Source: Polytrichum commune
Taxonomy: Eukaryota > Streptophyta > Polytrichopsida > Polytrichales > Polytrichaceae
Direction: 5' to 3'
Length of the DNA stretch: 64,000 nt
Assembly (NCBI GenBank): GCA_950295325.1
Contig: OX485804.1
Location: 36,258,429-36,322,428, forward strand
Shown here: positions 51,301-61,693 of the stretch, one piece after another
Numbering within the stretch: position 1 is the first letter of the stretch
Layout of the letters: each line of letters begins with the position of its first letter
The notes under the pieces: generated by a model
The model's database searches: none
Told to the model about the DNA's origin: nothing
Seen by the model: only the letters and a program-made list of their open reading frames with translations
Made by a program: the position numbers and the translations under genes

Positions 51301-54300
51301 AGGAACCATTTAATATACAAAATAGAATGCAGACATCTCCTTAAACATACCACCAAATTTTTTTCACCTTGTTTGAAGGACAAAATTCACCTTTGTGAAT
51401 TTAATGGTCTTGGAGTGTGCATGCACGTAAATCACATGCTTTTTGGATTCTGGATCGTTCTTGCATGCATTTAAAATTAGTATAATCTTGTTTACATACT
51501 AGTTACACTGTTCTGTCACCAAAATATTGACATAATCCCAACCTATTGTTCAGATAGGATTTGATCAAATTTTTATTACTAGATATTACCAAATTCTACA
51601 CCAATTACGTTAGATCCATACTTTCATCCCTTACCCTGCAGCACTCTTCAAAATTGATCTGGATGAAAAACTAATTGAGGACCACACTTTTAACCATAAT
51701 CAGTGTTGCCAGGTTAGTTTTTGAGTTCTATGTTGCTATTTTAACGATTTTGTTTCCTGACTGTTAAATCTGTTAAATCTTTTCTGTGATCGAAAAGGAT
51801 CACCAAGAACTCTAATTGATGTTAATGTTGGCGAGCAATAGGTTTTCACTTTCAAAGAAGGAGGAACACCTGCGAGAGCTGAATGAGCGTATTGCAAAAG
51901 ATGAAGCTGAAAGGAGAGGGAAGGCAGACGAAATTGAAAGTTTGCAGGAGGAGGTTGACAAACACAACAAGTTGTTGGGAAATAAAGTAGGCCTGCAGCG
52001 CAACATAGTTGACAACTTGCAGTACCGTGAAACTGTTGCAGCTGAAAAGGAAGTGAAAGAAGAAATTGAAAAAATGGAGGAGCACCTTGTTCGGTATGGT
52101 GAATTGCCAGTATTGGAGTCAGATCTTAAAAGGGCTCTTGGGGAATTGCAGCACATGCTCTCAGAGGTCAGTTTGTTGGGCTTGAAAGAAATTCCTTTCA
52201 TTTTTGATTTCTGAACTTATTTTTTTTTTAAATAAAATAAAAACTCCAGATGAGATTGCACTTGCAATCTCTCTCTTGTCTCTCTTCTCTTTCTGGGACT
52301 TCCCACGATTTGGGTGTTACTCAATATTCCTATGGTCTTTGAATTTGGTTTATTTGAAGTATTCATTTTGCATTACTAGTTAAGTAATTTAGCTGTCAGT
52401 TTAATATTTTCTTCAGTATTTTGATGGAGAAGGAATGTTTGTGGCAGTTGAATAGGAGCCAAGGAACTATTGCAGTCTATGAAAGCAATGTGGCTAAGAA
52501 TAAAACTGACTTGAGTCAGCCTCAATACAAAGACATTGAGAAGCGATATAGCAGCCAGCTGATTCAGTTGAAGGTATGACATATTCAATTGGAAGTAGTA
52601 TTTTAAGAAGAATGGAATTTGAATCTTAATTTGAATTTAATGAGAACATTCTAGGGAAGGTCAAAATGCTTTACCCAAGGAGGTTTTTTTTAAAGAAGGC
52701 TACTTGTACATGTGCACCAGCAGCCATGTTTAAGTGTACCATTGAACCATCAGATGTTTGATACAAGGTCAGAATTTTCATAAAAATGACTTTGGTTGTA
52801 AAAGTATTTTCTTCACCTTGATACAAATGTTTGTATATGTGGCAAAGATTGAGCTTTCACCTAACATTTGAGTTGATTGTTAATAGACAACTGAGATGGC
52901 CAACAAGGATCTTGATAAGTACTACACTGCCCTTGACAGGTATGGAAATAGTTCTCCTCGTGATATTTATGTCAACGTTGCATATTTGTTCACGTATTAT
53001 CTTGGGACATCACTCTGTTTTTTTACTTTACTAGTCTCACTTCACATGATCTGTATATAAAATTTGGATACTGTTTTTTTGTTTTTGCAATAGGGCACTG
53101 ATGCGGTTTCATTCCATGAAGATGGAAGAGATCAACAAGATTGTTAAGGAACTTTGGCAGCAAACTTACCGTAGCCAAGATATCGACTTCATAGAAATTC
53201 GATCAGATGCAGAGGGGCAAGGAACGCGCTCATACAGTTATAGGGTAAGTGTGCCTCTCTGCTTCAATGACCTAGCTTACAAATTAAGAGCAACTCCCAT
53301 TCTCAATGGAAAATGATTCTATTGATTATTGGCTTTCAAAGTTTTTGGGGCCAAGTTTTTGGGTTCAAGTGTTCTCATCTCACACATGAAGTCCTTAGAA
53401 AATCATAAAATCTGCATAGCCCACCGCTAATTGAGAGAGGCAAACTCTAAACCCTAAATTCTTCTGGGTGGGAAGGGGTTTAGAGTTTTGTCTCTTTCTC
53501 AATAATTAGTGGGCTATGAAAATTTATGATTTATATGGACTTCATGTGAGATGAGCATGCGGCATTGGCCCAAAAACTTTGATAGCCAGTTATTGAGAGA
53601 ATCGTTTTACAGAGACCATAGGAGTGGCTCTAAGGAATTTGAGATCCAGAGAACATGAGAAAATGCATGTCGCAGCTCTTATTGCTGCAGTCATCTGTGA
53701 AGGTATTTCAAGTGGAAGTTTGAAAATGTACAGGTTGTTATGCGGAGCGGGGATGCAGAGTTGGAAATGCGAGGTCGTTGCAGTGCTGGTCAGAAGGTTT
53801 AAGTTTCCGTGCCTTTCCAAGTGCTATTTTGTGATTTGACCATAAGGGTTGCCTTTTACTTCCTCCAATGTTTTCAATGGTGGTCAATAACAGGTTATGG
53901 TTACTCGTGTTGCTTCAGGGTTTGGTCAAGTCGGACATGATGTTGAAGGGATACTTGAGCTTTAGGTCCAAGAGGCCCATTCTGAGTCTCAAGGTGTCAT
54001 ACAGAGGGGTTCAAGGTTACTTCTTAATATCTTTAGCTAAAGTGTCAAAACAAACCCTACCTAAACTCTATCCATTTATGTAATGCATTATTTCAATCGT
54101 AGCATACATTTATGTAGAATGAATCTTAGGAAGTTTTAAACTTGTATAATGACCTAGACTCAAGTACATACCATGTATATCTAACCACCATTGTCACATA
54201 TCACTTGATTTTCTCTTCCTCTTTCTAATAGGTTGTGCTAAATATGGATTCAATATTTTAGAAACAATAATAGATTATCTCAATACTTGTTGGGGATTCA

Positions 54301-55379
54301 TACAAATTGTCATGTATCCAGTATAAAAGTACCCCCAACCTTTCATGCGTTTATGGGTTTATGTGGGTCTCATGTAGTCCTTCCTGCAACCGCTGCCTTT
54401 CTTATGTGGGTCTATGTTATTAAATGTGTGCAGGTCCTAGCATCCCTGATAATTAGGCTAGCTCTGGCAGAGACTTTTTGCCTCAACTGTGGTATTTTGG
54501 CACTTGATGAGCCAACAACTAATCTTGACTCACCCAATTCCGAGAGCCTTGCAGGCGCACTCCTCAGGTTTTACATACTCCCTTGTAGACTCAAATCTTT
54601 GTTCTAGGAATTCAGACAATTCTTCAATTTAAGCTTGACAGAAACTTTAGAATTATCCTCTCAACATGACTTTTGGTTGGGAGTTGGTTGTTTTGTGTAC
54701 AACACCTTCCATGTTTGGTAAGTTTTCGGCGCATGCTTGGACGTAGTGTGGAGGTTTAAATTGAGAACATTTATATTGGTTCATCGAGGGTCAAACTCAT
54801 TTTGGCATGCCAAGAGGTGCTTTAATGAGTTTGGCCCTCAATGAACTGAAATAGGTTACTCTTCACTTAAATTCAAACACTGCCTCCAAGCATGCACCAC
54901 AAGTGGAAAGAAATAATTAATATTTAATGCAAAAAAACCAATGGAAAAAATTATAGGGGACGAATTCCTAATGTAAAAGTCCCAATGAGTTAAAGGATAA
55001 GTCTATTAGGATTGTGGTAATCAAGTGTAACCATTTGTGTTGATTAGAAGAGCCTAGTGTTAACAGATGCTTGGGGTAAATGGGTTTCTTTGCAGAATAA
55101 TGGAGGATCGTAAAGGGCAGGAGAATTTTCAGCTAATTGTAATCACACATGATGAAAGGTTTGCACAGCTTATTGGGCAGCGTCAGCATGCTGAGCGGTA
55201 TTATCGAATCTCCAAAGATGACCAGTAAGCTTCTCACACAATCATATTATATTTATTATGTTTATTATGTTATCCCTGACCTGAATTGCTCCAGCTGGAA
55301 TCGAAACCATTTCTCATCCTAATTACTTTTGAAATGCAGCCAACACAGCATCATCGAATCACAAGACATCTTTGACTAA
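36318..55379 (+). CDS. RAD50: RAD50 double-strand break repair ATPase, 27 exons
   Basis: SMC-like ATPase of the nuclear MRE11-RAD50-NBS1 complex, which tethers and processes DNA double-strand breaks and maintains telomeres. Exons read by matching the plant RAD50 protein and GT-AG sites: 36318-36440, 37976-38062, 38869-39036, 39852-40027, 40184-40298, 40613-40841, 41530-41708, 42751-42921, 43545-43649, 44081-44188, 44469-44677, 45390-45479, 45654-45781, 46818-46974, 47180-47309, 48234-48443, 49490-49698, 50209-50410, 50981-51150, 51842-52166, 52448-52573, 52887-52939, 53094-53244, 53734-53796, 54434-54567, 55096-55224, 55340-55379. Phases agree throughout, giving 1328 residues (Arabidopsis about 1316). 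Walker A GPNGAGKT is split by intron 1. Two long coiled coils flank the zinc hook CPCC in exon 15. Signature CSAGQK (exon 24), Walker [13 protein letters not shown] (exon 25) and the ITHDERF switch region (exon 26) are intact. The start matches the family N-terminus [11 protein letters not shown]. No defect seen. Confidence 0.97.
36466..37720 (+). repeat. Tandem array filling RAD50 intron 1
   Basis: Blocks such as GAAATTGGTTGATGCAAGC, GTTGCAAATTTGGGAG, TTGCTTGCAATTCATATGTG and GAGTCATGCATTTTGGGTT recur in the same order. The GAGTCA landmark falls at 36515, 37039, 37332 and 37581, giving unit spacings of about 524, 293 and 249 bp, so units have lost or gained sub-blocks. The array makes up most of the 1535-nt intron. 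Confidence 0.8.
38131..38634 (+). mobile_element. MITE family 2, copy 1 (RAD50 intron 2)
   Basis: About 504 bp beginning AGGGGCACTTTACACTAGAG and ending CATAGTTTGAAGTGGCCCTA. The ends are inverted repeats of about 18 bp (GGGGCACTTTACACTA against the end's complement GGGCCACTTCA). CACTAGAGCTTGAGGG occurs twice in the left part. No ORF. Confidence 0.75.
39296..39632 (+). mobile_element. MITE family 1, copy A (RAD50 intron 3)
   Basis: Ends in the family terminus AGGATAACTCTA; the left terminus is shortened and reads ACAGTTGTCC. Internal landmarks GGTGCATGCTTGGAGG and GAGCATGCACCACAAG form subterminal inverted repeats. Orientation is that of copies D and E. Confidence 0.75.
41868..42222 (-). mobile_element. 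MITE family 1, copy B (RAD50 intron 7)
   Basis: About 355 bp from TAGAGTTAACC to AGGATAACTCTA; the termini are inverted repeats that continue inward (GGGAGTTAGTCCCC / CAACTCCCGACC). Inverted relative to copies A, D and E. No ORF. Confidence 0.8.
42340..42700 (+). repeat. Dispersed repeat family 3 (RAD50 intron 7)
   Basis: Landmarks in order: CTATGAGGCTCACCAAGTC, CATACTCATATGTGA, TTGATGATTAAAATAC, ATCTTCAATAACAT, AAAAGTAAACTTGAAGAAT. Edges approximate. Confidence 0.65.
44742..45249 (+). mobile_element. MITE family 2, copy 2 (RAD50 intron 11)
   Basis: About 508 bp, collinear with and clearly similar to 38131-38634 over its whole length, beginning TAGGGGCACTTTACACTAG and ending GTGTGAAGTGGCCCTAA. 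Same orientation. No ORF and no clear target duplication. Confidence 0.78.
45805..46135 (+). repeat. Dispersed repeat family 3 (RAD50 intron 13)
   Basis: Same landmarks as 42340-42700: CTATGAGGCTCACCAAGTC, TACTCATATGTGATATTGATG, ATCTTCAATAATATC, AAAAGTGCACTTGAAGAATG. Same orientation. Confidence 0.65.
47575..47960 (-). repeat. Dispersed repeat family 3, inverted (RAD50 intron 15)
   Basis: Reverse complement of the same family: CTCATTCTTCAAGTGCAC, GTTATTGAAGAT, CATATGAGTATG. A further decayed direct copy lies near 30560-30715 inside the CNB gene. Confidence 0.6.
49743..50100 (-). mobile_element. MITE family 1, copy C (RAD50 intron 17)
   Basis: About 358 bp, TAGAGTTATCC to GGATAACTCTA, with the same orientation as copy B. 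It fills most of the intron between exons 17 and 18. Confidence 0.82.
50460..50804 (+). mobile_element. MITE family 1, copy D (RAD50 intron 18)
   Basis: About 345 bp, TAGAGTTATCC to GGACAACTCTA. Copy C sits only about 360 bp upstream in the opposite orientation, on the other side of exon 18, so the pre-mRNA could form a hairpin looping out that exon. Confidence 0.8.
53284..53633. mobile_element. Foldback element in RAD50 intron 23
   Basis: A 350-bp near-palindrome: left end TTAAGAGCAACTCC, right end GGAGTGGCTCTAA. Inner blocks pair across the whole length (CTTTCAAAGTTTTTGGG, CATGAAGTCC, ATAGCCCAC, AAACTCTAAACCC). The loop is short (near TTCTTCTGGG), so the transcript could fold into one hairpin of about 160 bp between exons 23 and 24. 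Confidence 0.8.
54648..55005 (+). mobile_element. MITE family 1, copy E (RAD50 intron 25)
   Basis: About 358 bp, TAGAATTATCC to GGATAAGTCTA, same orientation as A and D. No ORF. Confidence 0.8.
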
Positions 55380-56212
55380 AACACATATATCCAAAGAATT
55401 TTGCTTGCAAAAATTTACAAGATTGTACCATTCTGTACAAAACGAGTTGTGTCTCCACATCAGCTCATTGATTTTTCATCATCTGGAAGCAGTTATTTTG
55501 GTCTCTAGTATTGCTCATGGAAACAGGGCTTTTTAACAAAAGCATTGCAGAATAGGTACCAACGTAGAGACTTTCAGTGGGCATCCTTACGTTCAAATAT
55601 GTTTGCAAGAGCAGTGTAAACTAGGTTATTCACAAACATGAGGTTATTTGTGTAAGATTTTGGTGGTGCATCAAATCAAACCATACTGTTCATCCCTTTC
55701 CTTGGGCTTTAATGATGGGTTTTAACCTCTAAAGGCTGAAGCAGAATCTTCTCAAAATCACTTTAAAAAGTCAATGGCCACTTCAGCAGGCTTCTTACAG
55801 AAGTTGGCACCTCTCAACACGGATGGTATCTTTGTAGAGTTAGGATTGTTCATACAAATTTTCAGCCGTTCACATGTCCAAAATCAGAAAACGTGTACAC
55901 TGGCTTTGTAGGGCAGTGGTGACTGCCTGGACAAAAACGTTCACCTCAGCCTTTAAGGTTAGTAATACCTCCTTTGTGTTTGAACCAAGGTTGGACTGGT
56001 ATCAACTTTTTTTATACCATTCATGTTTACATGATGAGGATTTTGCATTCTCTGATTGTCTCACCTTGAGATGCCCACCAAATATCAACATTTGACTAGT
56101 ATAACAATTTTGATACCCACAGCTAGGATCTTTGATGCCAATATGGACGTTGATCATTCATACCTTGCATACCCAACATTGGTTTGAACACTCATTGGTT
56201 TGAGCACAACAT

Positions 56213-56470
56213 TGGTCCCAAAATGGGAGTTTTGGTCAGAAGTTGGTTAGTTATTTCACATACAATAATTTCCATGTTCGGTAGATTTTTGAGTGCATAC
56301 CTGGAATTAGTGGGGAAGTTTGCACGACCATTGTATATCGGTTCATTGAGGATTAGCTTCATTCTGCCATGCCAAGAGATGCTTACGATGACCCAAAATA
56401 CTTAGGTTACGCTTCACTCCAATTTACACCCTACCACCAAGTATGCATCATGAGTGCAAAGAGTTCAACC
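56213..56470 (+). mobile_element. MITE family 1, diverged copy F (between RAD50 and the kinase-like gene)
   Basis: Shares blocks with copies A, D and E in order: a GAAGTTGGTTAGTT-like stretch, CCATGTTCGGTAGATTTT, GGTTCATTGAGG, CATGCCAAGAGATGC, CAAGTATGCATCATGAGTG. Both termini are eroded. Confidence 0.6.
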
Positions 56471-56773
56471 TGATCGCAGAAACGCAACCTCAAAAAAGCA
56501 AGGAACCATTGAATGCAGTGTCATCTTTGGAAGACACCAACCAATCGCATGGCTGCGGTATACTGTAACTTAGCTTTGATCCTCGTGTGCCAGTCTGAAC
56601 CTTCCTTACAAGAGAGAAAAAAAATCACAGGATTCCATCATGCATGGACTTTCGTTTCATGTGAGAGGTGCAGATTCTTGTCGACAAATCGTCGGCACTA
56701 ACATTGAATTGGAGACGTGGTTTTCTAAATTATGTACACTAAATCAAGTCTATATAACACCATGATGATGTAT

Positions 56774-57249
56774 TTACAAATCTCGCATTGCTGGTGGTTG
56801 TTGTTGTTCATCCTCGAATACTCCTAGTCGCATCCTTGCAAAATACTTCCCGGAGCTCTGGTTCCAAAATCCAGGCTTACAAAACCGGGGTTGCGCTGTA
56901 GTAGTACCACTAGTTGCCTTCTTCTTCTCCTCCTTCAGGACAAAATGGTCGACAATTGCAGGTTTTTTTGCACCTCGCTCCTCATCCTCATCCGACACCT
57001 TCGAAACTCCCTTGGAAGACTGTCTTCTAATTGTGTTCACGGAAAGCTTGGTGTATCTTACTCTGGTAAATCGAAATTTGCGGGCCAAAAATCGACTCAA
57101 ACGGAACACAAAAGCACGCCTCTTCTTCTTCAACCTTACGAAACCTGTCCACAAAGGCAGGCGGATGAGCCTGCTTGCTTTGCAGAGGCTTGGATCCTCG
57201 CAAGCTTGCAGCAAACCTTCGTGACCACTGCTGGATGTTGCTGGAGGAA

Positions 57250-57282
<33 letters not shown>

Positions 57283-58417
57283 AAGAAGAAGATGATTTTA
57301 CTTTCGAGGTAAACCCCGTCCAAATCGGCAGAGGCACCAGCCTGCTAACGTTGGTGAGAGATTGCACAATTTCGTCCATGGAGGGGCGCCTTGAACTCGA
57401 GGATCTCACACACCGAGCGGCGATTGCTGCCATATGTTTCACCGCGGCAGGATGCTGTGGCGGTTTGATTCTAGTGTCACAAACGGCCATGGCATTGCCA
57501 TTCTTGATTAATGGTAGAGCCCAGTCCAGTAGGCTGAAAGGAGTGAAGTCTTCGTCCAAGGCAACGGCGCTTCTCCCGCTCATAATCTCCAGAAGCAACA
57601 TCCCGAAGCTGAACACATCAGTTTTGCTGCTAAGGAGGGAATTGTTAACCTCGCACTCTAAGTCCAGTTTCTCCTCAACAGTGTAAGTACCAATGGAGGA
57701 GTATTGATATCTCGCAGCGCCTAGTTCTTCGGTTTCGATTTCTGGAATGGAGGATAAGTTGCTTGATTTTCTTGGCGGCTCTAGAATGAAGTCTTCCGCC
57801 GGGACGCAACACCGCGCGAGACCGAAGTCTCCTAACCGTGCGTTCCAGTTCCTGTCGATGAAGACGTTCATGCTCTTGATGTTGCGGTGCACGATTGGAG
57901 GTGATGAGGCGTGCAGAGCTCGGATTGCTTTGGCGATTTGAAGTGCAAGTTGCACACGCATCGGCCAGCTTAAACACATGGTCACCGCGCTTTCTTTGTT
58001 GTTTTCTTGGCCGTGGATCCTCTCGTGCAAGGATCCGTTCACCATGTGCTCCACGACTAGAAGCTTCACTTTGCCGTCTTGGCTGTATCCTAGCAAGTTC
58101 ACGAGACGACGGCTGAAGAGCTTCGAGAGTATTTGCATCTCGTTCTCGAACGCGTCTTCGTCGTCATAGAGGCGGGCGCCTAACGTTGGCCGTTTCACAG
58201 CCACTACTCTTCCGTCCTTGAGTGTGCCTCTGTAGATGTGGCCATGGCTAGCCCTTGCTAGTAGATTCTCCTTTGCAAATCCTCCCGTTGCTGCTTCGAG
58301 GTCTTTGAACTTGAATACCTGGAGATTGGCGTCTTTCAAGGTTATTACGGGCGCAATCTCGGTTGACGACTTGCAAACGGCGGCTGATGACTTGGGGTAG
58401 CATGTAAAGTACCCCAT
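56774..58417 (-). CDS. Receptor-like cytoplasmic kinase-like protein, predicted pseudokinase
   Basis: Resembles the plant family of Arabidopsis At1g28390 and At5g23170 (serine/threonine kinase-like proteins without receptor ectodomain). 547 residues from ATG 58417, chosen because the family begins MGY; Gly2 and Cys6 may allow lipid anchoring. An upstream in-frame ATG at 58492 is possible, and an acceptor-like TTCCATTGCAG just before it hints at a 5' intron. Kinase fold about residues 35-375: VAVK Lys75 and alpha-C Glu93 are present, DFG Asp197 present, DVFSFGMLLLEI present. The glycine loop reads ARASHG instead of GxGxxG, the catalytic loop reads HRNIKSMN (Asp to Asn at 179), and the activation segment is lengthened and lacks the family's GTxGYLDP motif. 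The C-terminal half has two SRLxxLPxWTGF motifs separated by a Ser/Thr linker. Single coding exon; convergent with RAD50. Confidence 0.9.
57251..57282 (-). repeat. ACT triplet repeat encoding a Thr run in the kinase-like protein
   Basis: About ten ACT codons (seen as AGT on the plus strand) follow a short Ser run and form the flexible linker between the two WTGF motifs. Triplet slippage would change only linker length. Confidence 0.85.
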
Positions 58418-58517
58418 TCCCAGATGATCGGCTACGTCAGAACTGCTGCTGCAACGGCTATAGAATGTTGATAAGGTGCAAATTGGAACCATCCGCCTGC
58501 AATGGAAGATGCTCACA

Positions 58518-60031
58518 GACGAAAGTTAATTGCATTACTTACCAGAACTGAACGCACATTACACATTTGTGCATTCAGAGGAAGTACCAGAAGGGAGTAT
58601 AACATTCGGTCGACGAGACTAGAATACTGCATAAAAATCTCAACCTTGACCTTTTTTCTTAAACTGTATATGTATGTGAGGTTCAAAGAATCAAGGAGTT
58701 CCTAGATAATCCGATTATACAAGTCCAACCACAGTAGTACTCTATATATAGCGATGATCTCCTGTGATGAATCTTCGCATCGCACTATTTGCTAGTGTCA
58801 AGTCCTTCAGTTGAAGAGCTTGAAGGTTTCTCTTGTGTAACGGGAGAATACATCAGGTTTGCGAGTGCAATGGGGAGGACAATCGAGAGGCGAAGTATGA
58901 CATTATACGTTGGTATGAAAACTTAGGCGGAATCAGGAGAAATTAAAAGCGTCAAGCTCATGACTAGCAGTGAATCTGTAGAGACTCTTATCTTTGTTCC
59001 ACCGTGCACAATTATGAGATAGGCTGTACTGAATAGGAGAAGTCTCCACATAGTAACATACACGAAACGTTCTATGCTGCAAGCTACAGAACCGATGTAG
59101 ATATAAGTCTCGAGAGCTCATTCCTCAAGGGTCAGGTCAGTCCAAACTCTACCAGGGTTGAAATTCGGCATGCAGGTCGAACAGAGAGAGAGAGAGATGA
59201 GGTGGATGGCCGGGGCACAAGAGCGATGAGGCTAAGTTGCAGAGCTATCCTGCAGGTCATGCAATGACAGGAGGGAACATGACAGTAGCATACACAGGAG
59301 AACAACATATCTAGACAGACAGTAGGAGCTGTTTAGATACCATGGTCTTCCAGTTCTGTTTCTGATCCTAAAAGGATAACTTACAGCTTTATTGCATTTC
59401 GAATTCAGCAGCACTCTTCTGTGTCCCCGAATCCTGTACATCCAGCGCCTCCTCTCACGACGTATTGAATCGCTTCATCGACGAAGCCTGCAGCCATCTG
59501 CACCTTTCCAGACTGATCCTGCATTGCTCGAGTCGCTGTGCCAGGCTGCCAGCAGCAAACAGCTAGCTATCTACAGTATAAGAGCGTGCAGCAGTCTGCT
59601 CTGTTATGCTCTGCTTGCCAGCGATGGTCACGTCAACTCTTGTACGTCGCTTAGACTGCATCCGACAAATACAGCAGCTGCTTCCATGCCTCCAAAGGCG
59701 CATGAAGTGCGTGACGTCGAGTCACTTTCTTTCCTCCGACCCTCTTACGTACTGCTACTGCTAATCGGCAGACCTTCTCGGATGAACGAACATCCAGGTA
59801 GGCGCTGGTGCCCTTCCGGGCTCATTCGAAATTGATACACAAACTACGCTCAAGTGAATCAAGGCTCTGCAATTGTTCGGAGATTTCTGTCTTTCACGCC
59901 CGTTTTTACAAAATCAACTCACATGGAAGCTTGTGTGAAGATCACTAGGGATGGAGAAAAGAGGTTCAGCAACCTTAAATTTCTAAGCTGTAGCACAATC
60001 TCACAAACACACAGGAATAATAAGTACAGCA

Positions 60032-60068
<37 letters not shown>

Positions 60069-60935
60069 TCACAGGTTACCACTTGGAATGCAGAATGCAA
60101 TCAGCTGGAGATTGTTCCACATCGATGTGTAAAGACTATCAGAAAGCACATGAGACTACAAACCCTGACCTAATTTCGTTTATAAGAGTTGCGGCAGCGA
60201 CGTAGACAGCTTAGCGACCAAGCTGCTGCCCAGACTTCACGAAACTATAACACAAATCCGGCAGCGAAAAGCTGAAAACCTGGAGGAGGGGAATACCAAT
60301 CACAAGAACGACACACATGTCGCGCGTAGGTACTTACTCGGAGTCGATCGATCATGTCATATCACTATCACCTCACTGACTCACTTACCGAGAGCCAGAT
60401 TTAAGTGGAAGGACAAGTAACTTTCTCCTCAGGTCAAATTCTGACCAGGAATCTCTACACAACGAAGCTGCCTAGCTAGCTACCTTCGAATTATGACGAT
60501 GATAAACAGAATAAACATCATCAGAAATGGGTGAAGAGTTCACGGGTGACATACGCAAAGGCAAGCAGTACGCGTAAGATGAGCTGTTGGATGTGAGCAT
60601 GTAGGTTTAAGATGATCATCCTTCCTCAGGCTGCAATTGCCGTCTTCTCTCGCACCGACATGACTCCAACCCAAGTTAGAATTGCTCTCCTTGCACATCT
60701 CACACGATGGTAATCTACAGACACGACTCTCTGATCCAGACATTCTTGGTGGAGACGATGATGATGAAAAGCTTAACAAGTTTCGACTGGCAGCAGCATG
60801 CCTGCAAGCATCAACAACAACATTGCCAACGAATAAGTTTTTTTTCTTCCTTCCCCAGTGAATTTCTGATGATGTTCTGGTTGTACCTTCATGATGAGTT
60901 TCTTTTTCAAAGTAGCAGCCGAATTGATGAGCTGA
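58518..60935. other. Upstream region of the kinase-like gene; no gene recognised
   Basis: Higher GC and fewer repeats than the rest of the window, with the GA microsatellite at 60036. Open frames at 59392-59835 (+) and 61004-60540 (-) have no recognisable domain and no splice support. Some of this may be a 5' UTR intron of the kinase-like gene. Confidence 0.4.
60036..60064. repeat. (GA)n microsatellite
   Basis: About fourteen GA units upstream of the kinase-like gene. Confidence 0.95.
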
Positions 60936-61510
60936 TTGCCACCAGATTCTACTACTTAATTCGTAAATTCCATCGAGAAGGGGATTATGCCCGTCAGGAC
61001 CCATTCAAACACATCCATCGCGTTCGGAAAATGTCGCACCCTCTCTAAGAGCGCATTCATAAAGTCCTTCAATGATGTATATAATCGCATCATTATGGAA
61101 CTTATCTATCAGATAGTGGGCATTGGGTAGACTGGCTGATTGCCATCGTATTCGACTACTTAACTCGTGAATTTCATTGCGGAGGGTTTATGTCTGTCAC
61201 CGGGAGTTTGTGAGGGTGAACCACACATTGAAACACATCTCTCTCATTCAGAAAATGACATACATTTCAACACATTCTTCATAAAGTTCTTCAATGAGGT
61301 GCGTAATCTCATCATGATGGACTTGTGTATTGGATATTGGTCATTGGCTGAACCTGGCTGATTGCCATCATTTTCAATCATTTAACTCGTGCATTCCATA
61401 GGGAAGGGATTATGGACGTCACCGAAAGTTTGTTAAGGTGAACCACACATTCAAACACATCCATTTCATTCAAATATGGCGTACAGTCCAGCAAATTGTT
61501 CATAGAAGGG
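60936..61510. repeat. Tandem repeat, about 200-220 bp units, three copies
   Basis: GATTGCCA...ACTACTTAAnTCGTnAATTnCAT...GGGATTATG begins units at 60936, 61138 and 61360 (spacing 202 and 222 bp), and CACATTCAAACACATCCAT-type and CATAAAGTCCTTCAATGA-type blocks recur within them. The third unit decays after about 61510. No coding frame is conserved between units. Confidence 0.75.
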
Positions 61511-61652
61511 GTATTAATTATGAGCATGGTTTACAAAATATACATAAGGTTAGGGAGTGTTTTTTTATTTTACATGGGTATATTATGCTCTAGGAAACAC
61601 TGGACCTATATGTAAATTTACAACAAGGGCATATGAATATAGAAAGGGCATA

Positions 61653-61693
<41 letters not shown>

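Noticed and set aside
58418-58516. Longer N-terminus for the kinase-like protein
   Set aside because: The open frame begins at GTG, not ATG; the family start MGY fits ATG 58417. An ATG at 58492 stays possible but adds residues the family lacks.
59392-59835. 147-residue plus-strand ORF
   Set aside because: No domain, no homologue recognised, composition like non-coding DNA upstream of the kinase-like gene.
60540-61004. 154-residue minus-strand ORF
   Set aside because: Overlaps the tandem repeat, no recognisable motif, no splice support.
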